Below, piece by piece: positions 6,388-11,381 of a DNA stretch of 11,381 nt. Numbering within the stretch: the stretch's first letter is position 1; every line of letters begins with the position of its first letter. Made by a program: the position numbers and the translations under genes. The notes beneath the pieces were generated by a model. That model made no database searches and was not told where the DNA came from. It saw only the letters and a program-made list of their open reading frames with translations. Origin of the DNA: DRVV01 sp964487415 (GTDB taxonomy: Archaea > Thermoproteota > Bathyarchaeia > Bathyarchaeales > Bathycorpusculaceae); assembly GCA_964487415.1 (NCBI GenBank), contig CAZAPQ010000098.1:1-11381 (forward strand), in the 5' to 3' direction.

Positions 6388-7590
6388 ATGCCAACCAAGG
6401 CGGATAAGCGAAAAAAGAAGAGCTTGAAGGAAAGGCTGCGTGAAAGACAGGTAAAATATCAAAAGGCTCTAGAAGCGCATAGGATCAGACTAGAGAAAGA
6501 AATCAAGAGGCGATCTAAAAGATGGACGAGGGGAAAAGCACTTTTGGCGCTGAGCGCGGCGATCCTGGTACTTTTAGGTATATATCTTGCCCTCTATTAT
6601 ACGCCACCGTCGACGCAACCTCAGCAAGAAACGTCGCAGTCACAGCCGCAGCAGCAACCATTATCAGCTAACGTTATTTACATATGGCCTGATGGAAGGG
6701 TGGAACCTGAATCCGCCCCGATTGTAAATATGAACGCCAATTATTACATCTTTACCGATGATGTTCAACTTCCAATAATAGTCCTTAAAGATAATATTGT
6801 GATTGATGGTGCAAATCATACTCTTAAAGGTTCTAGAGAGACAGGATCTAAGGGACTAGATCTTACAGGGAGAAAGAACGTAACAATTATGAACTTGAAA
6901 ATACAAGGCTTCGACTATGGAATATACCTAAATATGGCTTCAGGCAACACTCTTCTCCAAAATGAGCTGACGGATAATTATTGTGGCATTTGGATCATAG
7001 TTTCCTCGGGCAATAATGTCACCTCAAACAAAATCGTAAAAAACGAATTTTACGCAATATCCTTTAGAAACTCGACTGGAAACGTTATATCCAAAAATGA
7101 GATCAGAGCGCATAACAATTATACCTTATATTTTGGATACTCCGCTGGCAACATTATTCATTCAAACAACATAACCGACAATAGATTAGGGGTTTTTCTG
7201 TATTCATCATCAAACAACACAATGTTACACAATGTTATAACTAAAAATTATGAGGGAGTTCATCTTTTCAATTCTAAACAGAACCTCATAAAAATGAACA
7301 AATTGTTAAATAATACCCTTGGCTTAGTGCTTAGCGCATCATCGCTTGATAACATAATTTATGGCAATAATTTCATAAAAAATGCTGTGCATGCAGAAGC
7401 TGAGAATGCTACAAATATTTGGGATAATGGATATTCTGAAGGCGGAAACTATTGGGACGATTATAAGGACAAGTATCCTGATGCGCAGGAGCTGGACGGT
7501 TCAGGCATATGGAATTCGCCGTACATAATAAACGAGAACAATCAAGATAGATATCCAAAAGTTAACCCAATTTCAATTCCTTACCCCTAA
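6388..7590 (+). CDS. Membrane-anchored beta-helix (NosD-like) exoprotein with cytoplasmic coiled coil
   Basis: A 400-residue protein in three parts. Residues 1-49 are extremely basic and Arg/Lys/Glu-rich and look like a cytoplasmic helical or coiled-coil tail. Residues 50-71 form one membrane helix. After a Gln/Ser/Pro linker (73-92), residues about 130-340 carry repeated N-T/V-I-X-X-N units of a right-handed parallel beta-helix (GNTLLQNELTDN, GNNVTSNKIVKN, GNVISKNEIR, GNIIHSNNITDN, NNTMLHNVITKN). The C-terminal cap (343-390) has NIWDNGYSEGGNYWDDY, then SPYIINENNQDRYP, a pattern common in archaeal NosD-like surface proteins. Positive residues before the helix predict an N-in, C-out anchor. 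Such helices bind or cleave polysaccharides or act as structural surface proteins; no catalytic residues are recognised. The role in nitrous oxide reductase maturation implied by the NosD name is not supported here. Confidence 0.85.
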   Translation: MPTKADKRKKKSLKERLRERQVKYQKALEAHRIRLEKEIKRRSKRWTRGKALLALSAAILVLLGIYLALYYTPPSTQPQQETSQSQPQQQPLSANVIYIWPDGRVEPESAPIVNMNANYYIFTDDVQLPIIVLKDNIVIDGANHTLKGSRETGSKGLDLTGRKNVTIMNLKIQGFDYGIYLNMASGNTLLQNELTDNYCGIWIIVSSGNNVTSNKIVKNEFYAISFRNSTGNVISKNEIRAHNNYTLYFGYSAGNIIHSNNITDNRLGVFLYSSSNNTMLHNVITKNYEGVHLFNSKQNLIKMNKLLNNTLGLVLSASSLDNIIYGNNFIKNAVHAEAENATNIWDNGYSEGGNYWDDYKDKYPDAQELDGSGIWNSPYIINENNQDRYPKVNPISIPYP

Positions 7591-7598
7591 AATTTTTG
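7590..7598 (+). terminator. Possible terminator after the beta-helix gene
   Basis: An A run followed by TTTTT comes directly after the stop codon. It is a weak archaeal-type U-tract candidate. Confidence 0.25.
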
Positions 7599-7623
7599 GA
7601 TTTATGCCATGTTGGTGAGGTCA

Positions 7624-7631
7624 TTTATATT
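7624..7631 (+). promoter_or_regulatory. Possible TATA box upstream of the barrel protein
   Basis: TTTATATT in the 161-bp spacer between the beta-helix gene and the gene at 7752. A start near 7655 would leave a leader of about 100 bases. The adjacent 13-bp dyad at 7634-7646 would lie between the box and the start site. Confidence 0.3.
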
Positions 7632-7633
7632 AT

Positions 7634-7646
7634 GCCATAATATGGC
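7634..7646. promoter_or_regulatory. 13-bp palindrome GCCATAATATGGC (possible operator)
   Basis: Perfect 6-bp arms around a single central base, immediately downstream of a TATA-like box. The half-site sequence TATGCCAT also occurs at 7603-7610. A repressor site is a reasonable inference. A second palindrome, TATTCATGAATA, is at 7700-7711. Confidence 0.35.
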
Positions 7647-7699
7647 GGTGCTCAAAAATCCTGGATGCTTCTCCGTTTCTCGAAGGGCAAAAATTCAAA

Positions 7700-7711
7700 T
7701 ATTCATGAATA
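7700..7711. promoter_or_regulatory. 12-bp palindrome TATTCATGAATA
   Basis: A perfect 12-bp palindrome about 40 bp before the ATG at 7752. It may be regulatory; short A+T-rich palindromes also occur by chance. Confidence 0.25.
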
Positions 7712-7751
7712 ATAACTTCTTACTACGCTGTTAATTTGAAGTTGATTGTTC

Positions 7752-8870
7752 ATGGGCTGGAAGATAATTATATTTGTCGCGGTTTTTGCTTCGATTATTT
7801 TGATTTCCGCTTTTATGGTCTTTTATGATATTTTTAACTTTTGCGATTCGGATCCTAAGATCTATGTGGGAGTGGAGTTCCTTTATAATGGTGACATCAA
7901 TGTTTGCAAAGAGCTTGTGAATAAGGTTAGGGGTTACACAAACCTTGTGGTTGTGGGTCTTTCTAAAGATATGGAAATACTATCCAACGTTGCTTTACTA
8001 GATCAAGTTTGCGATTATTTGCATAATTCAGGTTTCCACTTTATTGTTCAGTTGACTGCCGTTGTAAAGTTTTCCTATAATATAACTGATTGGGTTGTTT
8101 CGGCCATGGATAAGTACGGCGATAGTTTTCTTGGTGTGTATTATTTTGACGAGCCAGGTGGAAGGCAGCTTGATGATGAATCGTCACGTTTTGTCCGTGA
8201 AGCCCAAAGTTGGGAAGAAGCCTCTTCAAAGTATGTTTACTTGTTATATGTGCATATTGAGCCCTATTTGAGGACTGGGGTTAAGCTGTTTACAGCCGAT
8301 TATGGACTTTACTGGTTCGATTACCAAGCAAGTTATAATGTGCTCTTGACGGAGTTCGGGTGGAATCACAGTAGGGAGATGCATGTGGCCCTTTGCCGAG
8401 GGGCCGCTGAAGCCCATGGATGCGATTGGGGCGTCATAATAACATGGACTTATATGCATCCTCCTTATTTAGAATCGGCTGAGGAGCTTTATAGCGACCT
8501 TGTCCTAGCATACCATTCTGGCGCCAAATACGTTGTAATATTTGAATATGACATAATGACCGCGCAGCACTTTGATGTCCTTAGGAGCTTCTGGAATTAC
8601 ATTAAAAGCCAACCTAGAAGACATGGTATATGCAAGGGTGAAGTGGCCTATGTTCTGCCCAAGGACTATGGTTTTGGTTTCAGAAAAGCCGATGACACGA
8701 TATGGGGTTTGTGGTATGAAAGCCCAGACAATAAAATCTGGAAGGATGTTATAAGCCTAATAGGAAAATATGGTTGCAGACTTGACATAATCTATGAGGA
8801 TTCCAATTATATAGATAGGGCAAAGGAAAAGTATGCGCAAGTTGTGTTTTGGAGTGCTGGAATGACTTAA
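7752..8870 (+). CDS. Membrane-anchored, glycoside-hydrolase-like TIM-barrel protein
   Basis: A 372-residue protein with an uncleaved N-terminal membrane anchor (residues about 4-28), the rest probably outside the cell. The body alternates hydrophobic strands and helices like a TIM barrel (YVGVEF, LVVVGL, HFIVQLTAVV, LGVYYFDEPGG, VYLLYVHIE, DWGVIITWTYMHPPY, KYVVIFEYD). Acidic residues at strand ends, in FDEPGG (133-137), TEFGW (Glu201) and FEYD (Glu265), resemble glycoside hydrolase active sites. The tail (EVAYVLPKDYG at 297-307, then DIIYEDS and VVFWS) recalls the amidotransferase-like domain following some beta-galactosidase barrels, but is cut short. These are fold-level inferences; I do not recognise a named family. 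I chose the ATG at 7752 over a TTG at 7746 because GAAGTTGAT (7738-7746) is a near match to GGAGGTGAT, 5 bases upstream. The next gene follows after 57 bp. Confidence 0.75.
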   Translation: MGWKIIIFVAVFASIILISAFMVFYDIFNFCDSDPKIYVGVEFLYNGDINVCKELVNKVRGYTNLVVVGLSKDMEILSNVALLDQVCDYLHNSGFHFIVQLTAVVKFSYNITDWVVSAMDKYGDSFLGVYYFDEPGGRQLDDESSRFVREAQSWEEASSKYVYLLYVHIEPYLRTGVKLFTADYGLYWFDYQASYNVLLTEFGWNHSREMHVALCRGAAEAHGCDWGVIITWTYMHPPYLESAEELYSDLVLAYHSGAKYVVIFEYDIMTAQHFDVLRSFWNYIKSQPRRHGICKGEVAYVLPKDYGFGFRKADDTIWGLWYESPDNKIWKDVISLIGKYGCRLDIIYEDSNYIDRAKEKYAQVVFWSAGMT

Positions 8871-8903
8871 TGGTTAGCAAAGTGTTAAAAAGGTGAGCAT
8901 TCA

Positions 8904-8911
8904 TTTATAAA
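8904..8911 (+). promoter_or_regulatory. TTTATAAA TATA-like box close to the start codon at 8928
   Basis: A perfect archaeal-type TATA sequence, but its centre is only about 20 bp before the ATG at 8928. A normal start site (25 bp or more downstream) would fall inside the gene. It may drive an unusual leaderless message or be fortuitous, with the gene read from upstream. Confidence 0.3.
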
Positions 8912-8927
8912 GCGTGGGAATTACGAG

Positions 8928-9710
8928 ATGAAGCTGGCAAAGTTTGCTATCCCATTATGTCTTCTATCTGTTATTTTGACGGCTAACGTTGTTGTAGCTC
9001 AGAATATTTCCCCCGGGGTTCAAGCTGGCGACTCATTCATTTATAGATTTTATACGCTTTGGATATCAAGCAGCCCAGAAAGTCAAGCTCCAACGGATCT
9101 GGTCAGTTTGAATGAGACAAATTTGATCCGTGTTGTTATAGATGAGGTGTGCGGTGTTGTGGTTGTAATGAATGTTACTAGGTGTTTGAGAAACGGGACA
9201 GAATTGTTCTCACAGATTTTTGTGAACATTCTGAATGGAGCTGGCGAGGGATTTGGGCTTGTTATCGCCCCCAATCTTACAGAAAACAGCTTTGCATATC
9301 ACATGGGCTTCGACATTGGAAATGCCTTTCTGATCAAGGAAAGCATGGTTAAGGCCTACCCATTCGGCGAAAGGGAGGTTCTGCATGCCAAAATAAACCA
9401 GACAGGCTCATCAACATATGCCAGAATAACCCACGACATATACTTTGATAGGAAAACTGGTGCTATGCTTGAATGGCGCATAGAACAAACACCATATACG
9501 GATCCTACGGCAAAGGCCATGTTAGTTTGGGAAATTATGGAGTTCCATGTGAAGGCTAAAGAAGAAGAATTATCGTTGACTCCGCAGGAGCCCCAACAAT
9601 CATATCAGGGACTTATAACCCTGGCGCTAATATTGGTGATAGTTATAGTTACCGTTTTGCTCATATATCTACGGAAACATAAGCGGCTGAAGATTCCTAA
9701 ACCTAGATAG
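8928..9710 (+). CDS. Secreted type I membrane protein of unknown function
   Basis: A 260-residue protein with a signal peptide (1-24, ending VVVA before Gln25), an extracellular domain (25-225) and one C-terminal membrane helix (229-247) followed by a basic tail, RKHKRLKIPKPR. This is a typical archaeal surface protein held by its C-terminus. The domain is beta-rich and starts with AGDSFIYRF, a pattern I associate with exported archaeal proteins of unknown role. It has five N-glycosylation sequons (Asn26, 62, 82, 116, 157) and two cysteines (75, 86) that could pair. No enzyme motif is visible. A short Pro/Gln-rich linker (218-225) precedes the anchor. The start is the only Met in this frame; no ribosome-binding site is evident. 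It lies between two other exported proteins on the same strand. It might be an accessory surface or binding subunit, but this is a guess. Confidence 0.8.
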   Translation: MKLAKFAIPLCLLSVILTANVVVAQNISPGVQAGDSFIYRFYTLWISSSPESQAPTDLVSLNETNLIRVVIDEVCGVVVVMNVTRCLRNGTELFSQIFVNILNGAGEGFGLVIAPNLTENSFAYHMGFDIGNAFLIKESMVKAYPFGEREVLHAKINQTGSSTYARITHDIYFDRKTGAMLEWRIEQTPYTDPTAKAMLVWEIMEFHVKAKEEELSLTPQEPQQSYQGLITLALILVIVIVTVLLIYLRKHKRLKIPKPR

Positions 9711-9735
9711 TGTTTCCAAGAACCTTGTCATAAAT

Positions 9736-9743
9736 TTTATAAA
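9736..9743 (+). promoter_or_regulatory. Strong TATA box TTTATAAA for the propeller gene
   Basis: A canonical archaeal TATA element about 40 bp before the ATG at 9780. A start near 9766 gives a short leader that still carries the GGAGG site. The combination suggests an independent, well-expressed gene. Confidence 0.6.
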
Positions 9744-9767
9744 TTACATAACCCCCCACTTCACATT

Positions 9768-9772
9768 GGAGG
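9768..9772 (+). promoter_or_regulatory. Strong Shine-Dalgarno GGAGG for the propeller gene
   Basis: A perfect GGAGG ends 7 bases before the ATG at 9780. It fixes the start, and is the best ribosome-binding site in the window. Confidence 0.75.
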
Positions 9773-9779
9773 AATTTAA

Positions 9780-11381
9780 ATGATTTTTCCAAGAAAAGTT
9801 GTGACTTTTGCTGTTGTTCTTGCATTGGCTTCAGTAGTTCTTGTGGCTTGGGCAGCTCCGGTAATGGCTAGGGATATACCTACATATGCTTTCCTATCGG
9901 TTGTTCCTAACCCCGTAGGCGTTAATCAGCAAGTATGGGTTACCATGTGGCTTAGCGAACCACCGCCAACTGCTTTTGGTCCTGCAGGTGATAGATGGGC
10001 AGGCTTTATGGTAACTATTGAGAAGCCTGATGGCACCAGTGAGAAAAAGGGCCCATACTCCTCCGATGCTGTGGGTGCAGCATACTTTATTTACGTACCA
10101 GACCAAGTTGGAACATACTACTTCCAGTTTAGCTTTCCAGGTCAGAACATAGCTGGCAATTACTACATGCCAAGCACAAGTCCTAAAGTTTCCCTTACAG
10201 TCCAGGCTGAGCCGATACCTCCATGGCCTGAGGCTGAACTGCCGAAGAGCTACTGGGAGCGGCCCATATACGCTGAAAACAGGGAATGGTGCTCCATAAG
10301 TGGCAACTGGCTTATGCCTTGGTATAACGGCACTTTCATGTTTGGAGGCTTCAATCCATACACGACCGCGCCGAACACTGCCCATATTGTCTGGAAGAAG
10401 CCGATAATGTTCGGAGGCTTGGTTGGTGGAGAATTCGGCTGGGAAACATATTACACGGGCCTATCCTATGAGTGGCGTTTCCAGCCAATAATCCTGCAGG
10501 GCAGGCTATACTTCAACATGCCTGTAAGCTCATCTTTCAGCAAAGGTGTGGTATGCTTAGATCTGCGTACAGGTGAGCAAATATGGTACAGGACGGATAT
10601 GAGCAGCATTAGCCTTGCGCAGGTCTATGTGTATCACTCTCCAAACCAGCATGGCGCCATACCATACCTGTGGAGTATAAGTGGCACAACATGGAAAATG
10701 TATGATGCTTTCACCGGGGAATGGATATGCGACATTATAGGTGCGCCTCAAGCTGGGTTCTTCGCCACAACAACTTCAAAGACTGTTTACGGCAAAAATG
10801 GGGAACTTATAGTCTACATGCTTGACGGTGTAAAAAACTGGCTGCTTATGTGGAACTCGAGCAAATGCATAATGTCAGCGGTGCCCGCCTTCGGGCCTAT
10901 GGCATGGATGTGGCGTCCACCTCAGGGCGGAACAATCCAATGGAAAAATGGTATAGAGTGGAACGTAACCTTCCAAGGTGTACCTGGGCAAAGGTTATCC
11001 CTGAATAAAGTGGGCTCGGGGGTTCTGCTGGCCTATACCGAAAGCTTTAGCGGTGCAGATAACGTAACCTACGTTGCCTTTGACATGAAAACTGGGAAGG
11101 AAATCTGGCGGAGGACCTATCCAATAACCCCTGGCTCTAACGAGGGATATTTTGGATCATCAAATACGCCTTTGATGTACGGGGTGTTCGAGCGTTTCAA
11201 AAAGTGTACGATGCAGTTTATAGGCATAGATGCATACACAGGCGAGGAGATATGGGTTACAGAGCCTTTCACAAACGCCTGGGGCATGTATGACGAAACA
11301 GGCGCAGCTGCGTATGGGATATTCTATACGATGGCGTATGATGGGATGATTCATGCATATGACATCAAAACGGGCAAGCAT
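9780..11381 (+). CDS. Secreted protein with Ig-like domain and PQQ-like beta-propeller (3' end outside the window)
   Basis: Open for 534 codons from the ATG at 9780 to the right edge without a stop, so the C-terminus is missing. Residues 1-30 are a signal peptide (basic IFPRK, hydrophobic core, cleavage near VMA). Residues about 33-142 form an Ig-like beta domain (VVPNPVGVNQQVWVT, TIEKPDG, GTYYFQFSFPG). From about 240 to the end are PQQ-like propeller blades with the D-X-X-T-G-X-X-I-W signature: LDLRTGEQIW (260-269), MYDAFTGEWI (307-316), FDMKTGKEIW (434-443), IDAYTGEEIW (483-492) and YDIKTGK (527-533). Such repeats suit PQQ-dehydrogenase-like enzymes or purely structural or binding propellers; the archaeal exported versions usually lack a proven cofactor. 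A strong TATA box and GGAGG precede it. It follows two other exported proteins, consistent with a surface-protein block. A C-terminal anchor is likely but not visible here. Confidence 0.88.
   Translation, partial: MIFPRKVVTFAVVLALASVVLVAWAAPVMARDIPTYAFLSVVPNPVGVNQQVWVTMWLSEPPPTAFGPAGDRWAGFMVTIEKPDGTSEKKGPYSSDAVGAAYFIYVPDQVGTYYFQFSFPGQNIAGNYYMPSTSPKVSLTVQAEPIPPWPEAELPKSYWERPIYAENREWCSISGNWLMPWYNGTFMFGGFNPYTTAPNTAHIVWKKPIMFGGLVGGEFGWETYYTGLSYEWRFQPIILQGRLYFNMPVSSSFSKGVVCLDLRTGEQIWYRTDMSSISLAQVYVYHSPNQHGAIPYLWSISGTTWKMYDAFTGEWICDIIGAPQAGFFATTTSKTVYGKNGELIVYMLDGVKNWLLMWNSSKCIMSAVPAFGPMAWMWRPPQGGTIQWKNGIEWNVTFQGVPGQRLSLNKVGSGVLLAYTESFSGADNVTYVAFDMKTGKEIWRRTYPITPGSNEGYFGSSNTPLMYGVFERFKKCTMQFIGIDAYTGEEIWVTEPFTNAWGMYDETGAAAYGIFYTMAYDGMIHAYDIKTGKH

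Noticed and set aside
3789..7590. Possible nitrous oxide reductase (nos) cluster, from a NosR/NapH-like protein near a NosD-like protein
   Set aside because: There is no NosZ, NosF, NosY or NosL, the genes are divergent and separated by a radical SAM gene, and both protein types occur widely outside denitrification.
9894..10385. 163-codon minus-strand open frame
   Set aside because: It is antisense to the propeller gene, which has a signal peptide, Ig-like domain, repeats, a TATA box and GGAGG.
1..11381. tRNA, rRNA, CRISPR arrays, transposases or integrases
   Set aside because: No cloverleaf-like arms, rRNA segments, regularly spaced direct repeats or recombinase motifs were seen by eye. 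A covariance-model scan was not possible here.

Overview
The window looks like a piece of an archaeal chromosome. The evidence is TTTATAAA-type TATA boxes, GTG and TTG start options, A+T-rich spacers, and protein types common in archaeal genomes: a NosD-like beta-helix protein with an archaeal-style C-terminal cap, type I membrane exoproteins, and a secreted PQQ-like propeller. The style resembles uncultured Bathyarchaeia-like lineages, but that placement is inference. I saw no rRNA, tRNA, CRISPR array, transposase or phage gene. No gap between genes exceeds about 170 bp.

Layout. (1) 3-242: C-terminal end of a small membrane protein cut by the left edge. (2) 320-2488: two divergently transcribed paralogous integral membrane proteins of an unrecognised family around a dyad-rich 165-bp promoter region. 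They share a perfect 59-bp inverted repeat inside their coding regions (645-703 and 2105-2163). (3) 2485-4892, minus strand: a family 4 glycosyltransferase preceded by a NapH/NosR-type membrane polyferredoxin. (4) 5023-7590, plus strand: a cobalamin-binding-domain radical SAM enzyme, then 15 bp later a membrane-anchored beta-helix (NosD-like) protein. (5) 7752-11381, plus strand: a membrane-anchored protein resembling glycoside-hydrolase TIM barrels, a type I membrane exoprotein, and a large secreted protein with an Ig-like domain and PQQ-like propeller repeats, cut by the right edge.

How the genes fit together. Nearly all of them act at or outside the membrane: sugar transfer, membrane electron transfer, a radical-type modification enzyme, and a run of exported anchored proteins. 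This suggests a cell-envelope region, but no complete pathway is visible and genes 3 to 5 need not act together.

The most notable observation is the 59-bp inverted repeat. It lies in the same codon phase in both paralogs and is identical at every synonymous site, while the flanking coding DNA has diverged. It marks either a recent gene-conversion tract or a site where recombination would invert 704-2104 and swap the N- and C-terminal parts of the two proteins in frame.
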